Source of the DNA: Solirubrobacterales bacterium
GTDB lineage: Bacteria; Actinomycetota; Thermoleophilia; Solirubrobacterales; 70-9
Reading direction: 5' to 3'
Length of the DNA: 8,902 nt
Assembly: GCA_030835185.1 (NCBI GenBank)
Contig: JAUQWL010000236.1
Coordinates: forward strand, 1 to 8,902
Part shown: positions 1-7,891 of the stretch, piece after piece
Layout: every line of letters starts with the position of its first letter
Position numbering within the stretch: the stretch's first letter is position 1
Program-made: the position numbers and the translations under genes
Notes under the pieces: model-generated
Database searches by the model: none
What the model saw: the letters and a program-made list of their open reading frames with translations, nothing else
Told to the model about the DNA's origin: nothing

Positions 1-95
1 CTCACAGCCTCAGAAGGACTCACAGCCTCAGAAGGACTCACAGCCTCAGAAGGACTCACAGCCTCAGAAGGACTCACAGCCTCAGAGGGACTCAC
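1..95. repeat. 18-bp tandem repeat, at least five copies, cut by the window edge
   Basis: The unit ctcacagcctcagaagga occurs five times head to tail (1-18, 19-36, 37-54, 55-72, 73-90). Copies 1-4 are identical and copy 5 has one a-to-g change at 87. A sixth copy breaks off after ctcac (91-95). The array begins at base 1, so more copies may lie upstream. The unit is a multiple of three and open in all three forward frames, giving the hexapeptides LTASEG, SQPQKD or HSLRRT. On the minus strand only the PSEAVS frame lacks a stop. The first forward frame ends at TGA 100-102. The second runs on without a stop into the gene at 161. It could be a repeat tail or linker of a protein, or an intergenic minisatellite; the sequence does not decide. 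Confidence 0.95.
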
Positions 96-160
96 GGGGT
101 GAGCGTCTCGTCCCGGAGGACCGATTCGATCTCCGACCGGGTCTGCGGCACAATGCCGGT

Positions 161-496
161 ATGGCCAAAAAGAAGAAGTGTGACTGGTGCGGGGTGGGGC
201 TTGACGAGGACGAAGGACTGCGGCTGATTCAACCGCAGAGGAATCTCGGCGCTTCCTTCTGCCGGTTGGAGCACGTCGTGCCCTGGCTGATGCAGAAGAA
301 CGACTGGCACATCTGGCCCGGCGTCGAGGTGCCCGGAGAGGCCGCTCCGGTCTGTGCCCAGACCGGCGAAGAGCTTGAAGAGGGCGCCTACTACCTGGTG
401 CGTCGTCGTGGTGACGTCGTGGTTGCAGACGGTTTCATCGGACCCGAGGCCGTTCTCGTGTGGGCCAGGGCGGGCGGGCGCTACGCCCCCGGCTGA
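161..496 (+). CDS. Small Cys-rich protein, probably zinc-binding (treble-clef/TRASH-like finger)
   Basis: This 111-residue protein has no function I can name. It opens with a basic stretch (MAKKKK) followed by CDWCG (C7, C10), then FCRLEH (C34, H38). The spacing C-x2-C-x23-C-x3-H resembles TRASH/MYM-type treble-clef fingers, with His in the last ligand position. One further Cys lies at 65. The second half (about 65-111) looks like a small beta-rich domain without recognised motifs. The protein has no signal peptide or membrane segment, so it is probably cytoplasmic. ATG 161 is the first standard start in frame, but no Shine-Dalgarno sequence lies just upstream and the frame is open back to base 2. 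The gene could therefore be leaderless (cacaat at 149-154 is a weak -10) or begin outside the window. Its stop overlaps the end of the opposing hydrolase gene by 16 nt. The coding call is good; the zinc finger is inference. Confidence 0.7.
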   Translation: MAKKKKCDWCGVGLDEDEGLRLIQPQRNLGASFCRLEHVVPWLMQKNDWHIWPGVEVPGEAAPVCAQTGEELEEGAYYLVRRRGDVVVADGFIGPEAVLVWARAGGRYAPG

Positions 497-1608
497 GAAC
501 CGGCGTCCCGGCCCTGGTTCTGCTTGCCGTTGCGCCGCGGCCGGTCCGCAGGTGTCGGGATCACCTTCGGCTCCGGGGCGAGGGAGTTGACGAAGCGGCC
601 GAGGATCGTGGCCGTCTTTTCCGGGGTTTCGACGTTGGGCGAATGGCCCGCCTCGGGAATCAGAACGGTCTCGACGCCGGGAATCGCGGCATAGGCGCTG
701 ATCGCCTCCCGTGCCGAGTAGAGCCTGTCCTGTTCGCCGAAGATCACCAGCAGCGGCAGGCCGGCCCGCTCCAACCGGACATCCAGCCCTTCGGCATCGG
801 TGTAAGCATCCGATTCGTCGGTCGAATCACGGTAGGCCGGGTAAGTCATCGCCCTGATGTCGTCGACGAATTTCTCCGGCACGTCGAAACCGGGTGCGAA
901 GGCCCGTTCGAGGTTTCGCCGGACCATGAAGTCGGGCGCAATGCGCCAGAGGGCCTGGCCGACGACGGGCAACTTCGCAACCCTGGCGGTACCGCTCTGG
1001 CCCCCGTAGGAAGAATCGGGGGCCGTGTCGATGATGCCGATGCCGGCTACCAGTTCCGGAGAGCTCTCTGCCAGGGCGGTGGCGACCTTTCCGCCCAGTG
1101 AGTGTGCGACCACTGCCGCACGTTCCATGCCGAGCTTCGCAAGCACCTGTGCAACCAGGCTCGCCTGGGATTCGATCGAGTATCCGGAGGACGGCTTGTC
1201 CGAGCCGCCGTAGCCGAGCAGGTCGATGGCGATCGTCCGGCGGCCCTGCTCCGCCAGCAGCGGGATCATCTCATCCCACCAGTCGATCGCTCCACCGGAC
1301 CCGTGGATCAAGACCACCGGCGGCGCGAGGGGCACCGCCGCGCTCGCGACACCCGGTCGAGGACCGTCCTGAAGGCCGTTCATACCGGGATTCGGTGGGG
1401 TGTCGAGCACCTGAAGCTGTCCGGAAGTCGTCTTGACGAGCCGGCCGTCGACGATGTTCACGGAGGCCGAATCTGTTTCGTTGTCGAGCGCGAAGACGTT
1501 GAGTGCGAGCAGGGCGGCCAGTCCGAGCAGAATCACCAGCAGGACCTTGAGTCCGCGGCTTCTGCGGGAGGCTGCGCCCCGATTCAGGGCTGAAGAAGAT
1601 CCGGGCAT
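481..1608 (-). CDS. Membrane-anchored alpha/beta hydrolase
   Basis: Predicted serine hydrolase of the alpha/beta fold superfamily, 375 residues from ATG 1608. A short basic N-terminus (RRSRGLK) precedes one hydrophobic segment at about 19-40 with no cleavage motif, so it is probably an inner-membrane anchor with the catalytic domain outside. The oxyanion motif HGSGG is at 102-106, the nucleophile elbow AHSLGG puts Ser at 170, the acid is D294 (FGEQD) and the base H322 (EAGHSP), so the triad is complete. A lid lies at about 200-275. The last 30 residues are polar, rich in Pro, Arg and Gln. The substrate cannot be read from sequence; epoxide hydrolase-, dehalogenase- or peptidase-like activities are all possible. 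An in-frame ATG at 1668 would add 20 residues. I prefer 1608 because a promoter-like sequence lies just before it and the longer form would leave only 27 bp to murA. The gene is transcribed away from murA and is unrelated to the his genes. Confidence 0.88.
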   Translation of the reverse strand: MPGSSSALNRGAASRRSRGLKVLLVILLGLAALLALNVFALDNETDSASVNIVDGRLVKTTSGQLQVLDTPPNPGMNGLQDGPRPGVASAAVPLAPPVVLIHGSGGAIDWWDEMIPLLAEQGRRTIAIDLLGYGGSDKPSSGYSIESQASLVAQVLAKLGMERAAVVAHSLGGKVATALAESSPELVAGIGIIDTAPDSSYGGQSGTARVAKLPVVGQALWRIAPDFMVRRNLERAFAPGFDVPEKFVDDIRAMTYPAYRDSTDESDAYTDAEGLDVRLERAGLPLLVIFGEQDRLYSAREAISAYAAIPGVETVLIPEAGHSPNVETPEKTATILGRFVNSLAPEPKVIPTPADRPRRNGKQNQGRDAGSQPGA

Positions 1609-1618
1609 CTGCGCTGTT

Positions 1619-1646
1619 ACCCTAGTCCGACTTTCGGTCGGGTCAG
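1619..1646 (-). promoter_or_regulatory. Candidate promoter of the hydrolase gene, near-leaderless
   Basis: Read on the minus strand, a -35-like CTGACC (plus 1646-1641) and an actinobacterial-type -10 TAGGGT (plus 1624-1619) are separated by 16 nt. The -10 lies 10 nt before ATG 1608, so transcription would start only a few bases ahead of the codon, giving a leaderless or nearly leaderless message. A small dyad, CCGAC-tttcg-GTCGG (1627-1641), fills the spacer and could be an operator. This is pattern matching only. Confidence 0.4.
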
Positions 1647-1695
1647 CTTTGTCTGCGACCCGGTCCATTCAATCCGACTACCTGCGGGAATACAC

Positions 1696-2982
<1,287 letters not shown>

Positions 2983-2983
2983 T

Positions 2984-2987
2984 CGGA
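2984..2987 (+). promoter_or_regulatory. Ribosome binding site that fixes the hisZ start
   Basis: GGAG lies six bases before GTG 2994. It decides the start because the hisZ frame stays open for hundreds of bases back through murA, and the family motif begins just after this GTG. Confidence 0.7.
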
Positions 2988-2993
2988 GCAGAT

Positions 2994-3998
2994 GTGATCC
3001 ACCCGATTCCACCCGGAACCAGGGACGTGCTCCCCGACGAGATGCGCGAGCTCAGGCGCCTCCAGGCTTCGCTCCTGGGCGTCTTCGAGACCTTCGGTTA
3101 CAGCGAGGTCAGGACGCCGACTGTCGAATACGCCGACGTGGTCAGTCGCGGTGACGAAGACCTGGCCGGCGACGCCTACCGCTTCTTCGACGACCGGGGC
3201 GAGTTGCTCGCACTTCGCACGGACATGACGATCCCGATCGCCAGGCTCGTCGCGACCCGTTTCGGCGAGGTAGAGCCACCGTGGAGGCTCAGCTACGTCG
3301 CCAATTCCTATCGTGCCGTGACGCCCCAGCGGGCCCGCCTGCGCGAGTTCGGCCAGGCGGGCATCGAACTGATCGGGGTGGACGGCCCGGACTGCATTGC
3401 CGAAGTCGTCGAGATTCTGGCTCGTTCGCTCGACGCCGTCGGTCTGGAGAAAGCCGTGATCGGTCTCGGAGACGCCGACCTGTGGGCAGCCCTCGTCCGG
3501 GATTTCGGCGGTAGCGAGCAGACGGTCGGGGCGACGTCCCGCCGGTTGGCCGCTCACGACATGGTCGGCCTCGGAGCAGATCTCGAAGAGTGTGGAGAAT
3601 TCGCGGCGGCCCGGATCGAGACCATGCTGAGCCTGGTCCAGCGGCGCGGTGGCCCCGATGTTCTCGCCGACTGCCGCGGACGCGGGGGAGAGCGCTTCGA
3701 GAGCGTCCTCGATCGCCTTGAAGCCACCTGTGAAGCGGTTTCGGCGCGCGATGTCGGCGAGCGGATCCAGCTCGACATGGGGATGCTGCGCGACCTCGGC
3801 TACTACACCGGCCCCGTCCTGGAGGTCTACGATCCGTCGGTCGGCGAGGCCATCGGCGGTGGAGGTCGCTACGACGGTCTGATGGAGCGATTCGGAGTCG
3901 ACCAGCCGGCGGCGGGATTCAGCCTTTACCTCGAGCCGATCCACAAAGCCCAGCTCGAACAGAACGGCAAGGCCGGATCAGGAGTATCCGATGCTTGA
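2994..3998 (+). CDS. hisZ: ATP phosphoribosyltransferase regulatory subunit
   Basis: HisZ is a catalytically inactive paralogue of histidyl-tRNA synthetase that joins short-form HisG into a hetero-octamer and gives it activity and histidine feedback. The 334 residues cover a class II synthetase core: PIPPGTRDVLP at 5-15, SEVRTPTVEY at 37-46, LRTDMTIPIAR at 74-84, a motif-2-like QRARLREFGQ at 112-121, LGYYTGPVLEVY at 268-279, GGGGRYDGL at 288-296 and a closing PAAGFSLYLE. The protein ends there, without the C-terminal anticodon-binding domain of true HisRS. The second HisRS signature is altered (RDLGYYTG rather than the usual RGLDYYTR). Together with the adjacent short hisG this makes HisZ, not HisS. 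Translation starts at GTG 2994 with GGAG upstream, 11 nt after murA, and the end overlaps hisG by 8 nt, so the two subunits are probably made coupled. Confidence 0.95.
   Translation: MIHPIPPGTRDVLPDEMRELRRLQASLLGVFETFGYSEVRTPTVEYADVVSRGDEDLAGDAYRFFDDRGELLALRTDMTIPIARLVATRFGEVEPPWRLSYVANSYRAVTPQRARLREFGQAGIELIGVDGPDCIAEVVEILARSLDAVGLEKAVIGLGDADLWAALVRDFGGSEQTVGATSRRLAAHDMVGLGADLEECGEFAAARIETMLSLVQRRGGPDVLADCRGRGGERFESVLDRLEATCEAVSARDVGERIQLDMGMLRDLGYYTGPVLEVYDPSVGEAIGGGGRYDGLMERFGVDQPAAGFSLYLEPIHKAQLEQNGKAGSGVSDA
3980..3984 (+). promoter_or_regulatory. Ribosome binding site of hisG inside the end of hisZ
   Basis: AGGAG lies six bases before ATG 3991 and within the last codons of hisZ. It is the clearest Shine-Dalgarno in the cluster and supports this start over any later one. 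Confidence 0.75.
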
Positions 3999-4653
3999 CT
4001 CCCTGTCCAGACCCGGGGGGCCGCTCAAGGTTGCCGTTCCCCGCGGAGCGCTGTTGGAGGAAGTGCTCGGCCTGCTCGACCGGATCGGCATCGACACCGC
4101 CGGCGTCAGAAGCGACTCCCGCTCGCTGGTCTTCGACGGTGGTGAAGTGATCCTGGTGACGATGCGACCTTACGACGTGCCGACATACGTCGAAGCGGGG
4201 GCGGCCGATCTCGGTATCACCGGCAAGGACGTACTGCTCGAACAGGAGGACCGCAGGGTTTTCGAACTGCTGGACCTGAAGGTCGGTCTCTGCCGGATGG
4301 TTCTGGCCACTCGCAGGGGAGACACCGGGCCGAGCGAGCACCAGCGGCGCCTCGGAATGATGAGGATCGCGACCAAGTACCCGCGGATTGCCGAGCAGTA
4401 CTTCGAAGGCAGGGGTCGTCAGGTGGAAGTGGTCGAGGTGAAGGGCTCGATCGAACTGGCACCCCTGGTCGGCCTGGCCGACGGAATCGTCGATCTGGTC
4501 GCCACCGGCCGCACCCTGGTCGAGAACGACCTCGAAGAGCGCGAGCAGATCGTCACCTGTACCGCTCGCCTGGTCGCCAACCAGGTCTCGTACAGACTTC
4601 GCTCCGATGAGATCGCGTCGCTCACATCCCGGCTCCGGGAAGCTGCCGGATGA
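3991..4653 (+). CDS. hisG: ATP phosphoribosyltransferase, short form
   Basis: HisG condenses ATP with PRPP to phosphoribosyl-ATP, the first and feedback-controlled step of histidine synthesis. At 220 residues it has only the two catalytic domains and lacks the roughly 80-residue C-terminal ACT-like regulatory domain of the long form, so it should depend on HisZ. Visible family features are KVAVPRGAL at 13-21, the RPYDVPTYVEAG segment starting at 59 and running into LGITGKD at 74-80, RIATKYP at 125-131, KGSIELAPLVGLAD at 151-164 and the PRPP-binding loop IVDLVATGRTL at 166-176. The N-terminus is about ten residues longer than the conserved core, but the AGGAG before ATG 3991 supports it. Its TGA is embedded in the hisD start (ATGA, 4650-4653), the usual arrangement for translational coupling. 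Confidence 0.97.
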   Translation: MLDSLSRPGGPLKVAVPRGALLEEVLGLLDRIGIDTAGVRSDSRSLVFDGGEVILVTMRPYDVPTYVEAGAADLGITGKDVLLEQEDRRVFELLDLKVGLCRMVLATRRGDTGPSEHQRRLGMMRIATKYPRIAEQYFEGRGRQVEVVEVKGSIELAPLVGLADGIVDLVATGRTLVENDLEEREQIVTCTARLVANQVSYRLRSDEIASLTSRLREAAG

Positions 4654-5936
4654 GGTTCCGGCGTCTTCAGTGGACGGCGCCTGAGCAACTCGCCGCCGAG
4701 ATCAGCGAGTGGTTCGCCGACGAAGGCGAGCCGATCGACGTCTCGGGGATCGGACGTGAGGTCGAGGAACGCGGCGACGACGCCCTGGTCGAGCTGACCC
4801 GCCGTTTTGACGCACCGGAAGCGGACGGGATCGAACTCGAGGTCACGCGTGGCGAGGCCCGTGCCGCCCTCGAGCGGGTCGAGCCCACCGTGAGCGAAGC
4901 ACTGGGGATCGCCATCGCCAACGTCAGCCAGGTCGCGAGGGCGCAGCTCGGCGGTGAGCAGGTGGTCGAACTCCCCCAGGGACAGAAGGTCACAGTCGGA
5001 GCCGCACCGATGAGCTCGGCGGGCATCTACGCGCCCGGCGGCCGCGCAAGCTACCCGTCGAGCGTGATCATGGGTTGCATCACCGCTCGCGTGGCCGGGG
5101 TCGAGCGGGTGGTGCTGGTGACGCCGCCCGGATCGGATGGCCGGATCGACCCGGTCACGCTGGCCGCGGCTTCGCTTTGCGACGTCGATGAGATTTTCGC
5201 GGTCGGTGGAGCCCAGGCGATCTTCGCCCTGGCCCGCGGCACCGAGACCATTCGTCCGGTGGACGTGATCGCCGGCCCCGGTAACGCCTGGGTCCAGGCC
5301 GCCAAGAAGGCCGTATGCGGAGAGGTTGCGATCGACTCGCTGGCCGGTCCTTCGGACCTGACCGTCGTCTTCGACCGGGAGACGAACCTCAACTGGGTGG
5401 CCCTCGACCTCTGCGCCCAGGCCGAGCACGGTGCGGAAAGCCTGCTCGTCGCCGTGGCCGTGAACGGGGGAGACCTCGACGGACTGCGAGCCGAAGTGGA
5501 GCGCATCGCCGGGATTGAAGCTTCGGTCAAAGACTGCCGCCTGGTCCTGCTCGAGGCCCCTTCCGGCTCGGAAGCGATCGCCCTGGCGAATGAACTCGCC
5601 CCGGAACATCTGCAGCTGATGGACGAGTCCAGCGCTTCGCTGGCGGTTGACGTCCGTACTGCGGGCTGCGTCTTCACCGGCCGGGTGGCCGCGACGGCGT
5701 TCGGCGACTACATCGCCGGCTCGAACCACATTCTGCCCACCGATGGCACCGGCAAAAGTTTCGGCCCGGTTTCTCCGGCGACCTTCCGACGCAGCACGGC
5801 GCGGGTAAGCTTGACCTCCGGATCGGCCGATGCCCTCGCGGAGCCACTGAACGCCCTGGCGAAGGCCGAAGGACTGCCGGTCCACGGACTTTCGGCCATT
5901 GCGAGAAAAGAATATGAGCAGAACAGCAACAGTTGA
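4650..5936 (+). CDS. hisD: Histidinol dehydrogenase
   Basis: HisD oxidises L-histidinol through the aldehyde to L-histidine with two NAD+, the last two steps of the pathway. It is a zinc enzyme, normally a cytoplasmic homodimer. The 428 residues are the normal length. The zinc ligands are Q257 and H260 (CAQAEHG), D353 (AFGDYIAG) and H412 (LPVHGLS), and the catalytic pair is E319-H320 (LAPEHLQL). AGIYAPGGRASYPSS at 124-138, GGAQAIFALA at 186-195 and AGPGNAWV at 208-215 are typical of the family, and the signature around AIDSLAGPSDL (227-237) is intact. It starts at ATG 4650, overlapping hisG by 4 nt, with a modest GGGAAG seven bases upstream. Its end overlaps hisB by 23 nt. In many clusters hisC follows hisD; here hisB does. 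Confidence 0.98.
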   Translation: MRFRRLQWTAPEQLAAEISEWFADEGEPIDVSGIGREVEERGDDALVELTRRFDAPEADGIELEVTRGEARAALERVEPTVSEALGIAIANVSQVARAQLGGEQVVELPQGQKVTVGAAPMSSAGIYAPGGRASYPSSVIMGCITARVAGVERVVLVTPPGSDGRIDPVTLAAASLCDVDEIFAVGGAQAIFALARGTETIRPVDVIAGPGNAWVQAAKKAVCGEVAIDSLAGPSDLTVVFDRETNLNWVALDLCAQAEHGAESLLVAVAVNGGDLDGLRAEVERIAGIEASVKDCRLVLLEAPSGSEAIALANELAPEHLQLMDESSASLAVDVRTAGCVFTGRVAATAFGDYIAGSNHILPTDGTGKSFGPVSPATFRRSTARVSLTSGSADALAEPLNALAKAEGLPVHGLSAIARKEYEQNSNS

Positions 5937-6504
5937 GCGAAACACGGGTGAAACACACGTCGAGGTGACCGTCGACCTCGACGGTGGCGACTCGTTGATC
6001 ACAACCGGGGTCGGTTTCTTCGACCACATGCTCGACCTGCTCTCCCGTCACGCCAACATCGGTCTGGCAGTCAAGGCCGACGGCGACCTCGAGACCGGCT
6101 CTCATCACACGGTCGAGGACGTCGGCATCGTGATCGGCCAGGCGATCGACCGTGCCCTCGGGGATCGCTCCGGCATCCGGCGCTACGGCTCCTCCGTGGT
6201 CCCGATGGACGAAGCGGCTGCGCAATGCGCGATAGACATCTCCGGACGTCCGCTCTCGGTATTTCGAGGGGAGATCCCCACCACCGCGATTTCGAACTAC
6301 GAGACCGAACTGACCGAGGAGTTCTTCCGTGCGGTCGCCAATGGAGCGAAGATGACCGTCCACGTCGAGGTCAGGTACGGGTCCAACGTCCACCATCTGA
6401 TCGAAGCCTGCTTCAAGGCCTTTGCCCGGGCACTCAGGGTCGCGGCCTCGATCGACCCCGACGAGAGGGGCGTGCCCAGCACCAAGGGCACGCTGAGCAG
6501 TTGA
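5914..6504 (+). CDS. hisB: Imidazoleglycerol-phosphate dehydratase, monofunctional
   Basis: HisB dehydrates IGP to imidazole-acetol phosphate using a dinuclear Mn centre in a 24-subunit shell. The 196 residues contain the dehydratase alone, without the N-terminal histidinol-phosphate phosphatase of the enterobacterial fusion. The two related halves show the metal-binding motifs GFFDHML (34-40) with RH at 45-46, HHTVED (64-69), VPMDEA (96-101), and NVHHLIEACFKA starting at 158 and leading into FARAL. The C-terminus GVPSTKGTL is typical. I chose ATG 5914 (MSRTATVERNTGET) because it matches the usual N-terminus; a TTG at 5899 would add five residues, and only a weak purine run precedes either. 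The start lies 23 nt inside hisD in another frame. The TGA at 6502-6504 overlaps the hisH TTG start. Confidence 0.96.
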   Translation: MSRTATVERNTGETHVEVTVDLDGGDSLITTGVGFFDHMLDLLSRHANIGLAVKADGDLETGSHHTVEDVGIVIGQAIDRALGDRSGIRRYGSSVVPMDEAAAQCAIDISGRPLSVFRGEIPTTAISNYETELTEEFFRAVANGAKMTVHVEVRYGSNVHHLIEACFKAFARALRVAASIDPDERGVPSTKGTLSS

Positions 6505-7133
6505 GCGCCACCGTATCGCTGGCCGTCCTCGATTACGGAATGGGCAACCTGCGTTCGGTCGAGAAGGCGTTCGAGCGGGTCGGAGCGTCCTGCGAAGTGA
6601 CTGCCGTCCACGAGGAAATCGGAGCCGCGGACGGCGTCGTATTGCCGGGGGTCGGAGCGTTTCCGAAAGCGATGGAGCGGATTCGCGAGCTCGGCATCGA
6701 CGAGGCCCTGGTCACTGCTGCCGAAAGCGGCCGGCCGGTTCTCGGAATTTGCCTCGGACTCCAGTTGCTGTTCGAATCGAGCACCGAACTCGGCGGCTCC
6801 GACGGTCTCGGCCTGCTCGAGGGCGAGGTGGCAGAGATACCCGCCGGTGGCCGCAAGATCCCGCACATCGGCTGGGCGCCCGTCACCTGGCACCGGCCCT
6901 CGAGACTGGGGAACGGGATCCGGCCCGGCGAGCCCTTCTACTTCGTCCATTCCTTTGTGGTCGAGCCGCGTGAAGAGGATTTGATCGGATCGGCGACCTA
7001 CGGCGGTGAGTTCGCCTGCGTAGCAGGACGCGACCGTATTTACGGGGTCCAGTTTCACCCGGAGAAGTCGAGTGCGGCCGGTCTCAGGGTGCTCGAGAAC
7101 TTCGTCGGCATCTGCGCGGAGGCCGGGGAGTGA
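6501..7133 (+). CDS. hisH: Imidazole glycerol phosphate synthase, glutamine amidotransferase subunit
   Basis: HisH hydrolyses glutamine and passes ammonia through HisF to the synthase site. It is a class I (triad) amidotransferase of 210 residues, the normal size. The nucleophile is C84 in GICLGLQLLFE, the His/Glu pair is H186 and E188 (VQFHPEKSS), and the oxyanion-strand motif PGVGAF is at 49-54. DYGMGNLRSV at 11-20, KIPHIGW at 119-125 and YFVHSF at 147-152 are further family marks. The start is the rare TTG at 6501, sharing TTGA with the hisB stop; the conserved N-terminus (SLAVLDYGMGNL) begins six codons later and there is no ATG or GTG between. No strong Shine-Dalgarno is visible, so initiation probably relies on ribosomes ending hisB. 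Its TGA overlaps the hisA GTG. Confidence 0.95.
   Translation: MSATVSLAVLDYGMGNLRSVEKAFERVGASCEVTAVHEEIGAADGVVLPGVGAFPKAMERIRELGIDEALVTAAESGRPVLGICLGLQLLFESSTELGGSDGLGLLEGEVAEIPAGGRKIPHIGWAPVTWHRPSRLGNGIRPGEPFYFVHSFVVEPREEDLIGSATYGGEFACVAGRDRIYGVQFHPEKSSAAGLRVLENFVGICAEAGE
7118..7122 (+). promoter_or_regulatory. Ribosome binding site of hisA inside the end of hisH
   Basis: GGAGG lies seven bases before GTG 7130, within the final codons of hisH. It supports the GTG start, which shares GTGA with the hisH stop. Confidence 0.7.
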
Positions 7134-7891
7134 TCCTCTATCCGGCGATCGACATCCTCGGCGGCAGGGCCGTACGGCTGTGGCAGGGTGACTACGAACG
7201 TGAAACCGTCTATGACCACGTGCCCGCCGACGTGGCGAAACGGTGGGCCGACGCCGGGGCCGAGTGGCTTCACGTGGTCGACCTGGACGGAGCCAAGGCC
7301 GGTAATCCGGAAAACCTGAAGGCGATCGAGATGATTTCGGGTGCCGTCAGCTGTGCGATCGAGGTCGGGGGCGGCCTCAGGGATTACGCCTCGGTCGAAG
7401 CCGTCCTGGAGGCGGGCGCGGCTCGGGTCGTGGTCGGTACCGCTGCGTTGCGGGATCCGGACTTTCTGGCCGAACTGCTCGCCGGCCGCGGCGCCGAAGA
7501 GGTCGTGGTCTCGGTCGACGCCCGGGGCGGTCAGGTTTCGCTCGCCGGCTGGACCGAAAGCAGCGGGGTGGACGTCGCCGACGCAGTTGCCGACCTCACC
7601 CGGCGGGGTGTAGCCAGGTTCCTGTTCACCCCGATCGAGGTCGATGGCACCATGGAGGGTCCGAACCTGCCGGAGCTGGAGCGGGTGGCCCGGGCCACCG
7701 AGGCAGCGGTCATCGCCTCGGGCGGAGTGGGCACGCTCGGGCACCTGAGGGAACTGGCCAGGGTCGCCGCCGGCAACGTCGAAGGCGTGATCGTCGGCCG
7801 GGCCCTTTACGAGGGCAGGTTCACGGTCCCGGAAGCCATGGCTGCCCTCGCCGGCGAGATCCCGTCCGGAGGTTCGGGTGAGCCGCTGTGA
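7130..7891 (+). CDS. hisA: ProFAR isomerase (phosphoribosylformimino-AICAR ribotide isomerase)
   Basis: HisA carries out the Amadori rearrangement of ProFAR to PRFAR. It is a (beta/alpha)8 barrel built of two half-barrels, here 253 residues with the whole barrel present. The catalytic acids are D8 (YPAIDILGG) and D130 (VSVDARGG). The phosphate loops are EVGGGLRD at 78-85 and IASGGVGTL at 195-203. T167 and D172 in the TPIEVDGT stretch match conserved positions around the active site. The last dozen residues (EIPSGGSGEPL) are a flexible tail. Many actinobacteria use the dual-function PriA (HisA plus TrpF) in this place; nothing I can read separates the two with confidence, and the neighbours indicate at least the histidine role. 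GTG 7130 is preceded by GGAGG, and both ends overlap neighbours by 4 nt (GTGA). Confidence 0.96.
   Translation: MILYPAIDILGGRAVRLWQGDYERETVYDHVPADVAKRWADAGAEWLHVVDLDGAKAGNPENLKAIEMISGAVSCAIEVGGGLRDYASVEAVLEAGAARVVVGTAALRDPDFLAELLAGRGAEEVVVSVDARGGQVSLAGWTESSGVDVADAVADLTRRGVARFLFTPIEVDGTMEGPNLPELERVARATEAAVIASGGVGTLGHLRELARVAAGNVEGVIVGRALYEGRFTVPEAMAALAGEIPSGGSGEPL

Noticed and set aside
1..95. CRISPR array
   Set aside because: The 18-bp units are directly adjacent with no spacers between them.
92..310. 72-codon minus-strand frame opposite the Cys-rich gene
   Set aside because: It is best explained as a shadow of the plus frame. It has no ribosome site or recognisable motif and would lie opposite the CxxC region.
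460..1101. 213-codon plus-strand frame opposite the hydrolase
   Set aside because: The minus strand carries a full hydrolase triad and fold motifs; the plus-strand product is Arg/Gly-rich and motif-free.
2983..2993. Possible histidine leader peptide or T-box ahead of the his genes
   Set aside because: The gap before hisZ is only 11 nt, with no His-codon run and no room for an attenuator or T-box. I saw none before murA either.
4419..6029. 536-codon open frame on the minus strand
   Set aside because: It is antisense to hisG, hisD and hisB, which have intact catalytic motifs. Its product has no recognisable motifs, and long antisense frames are expected in high-GC coding DNA.
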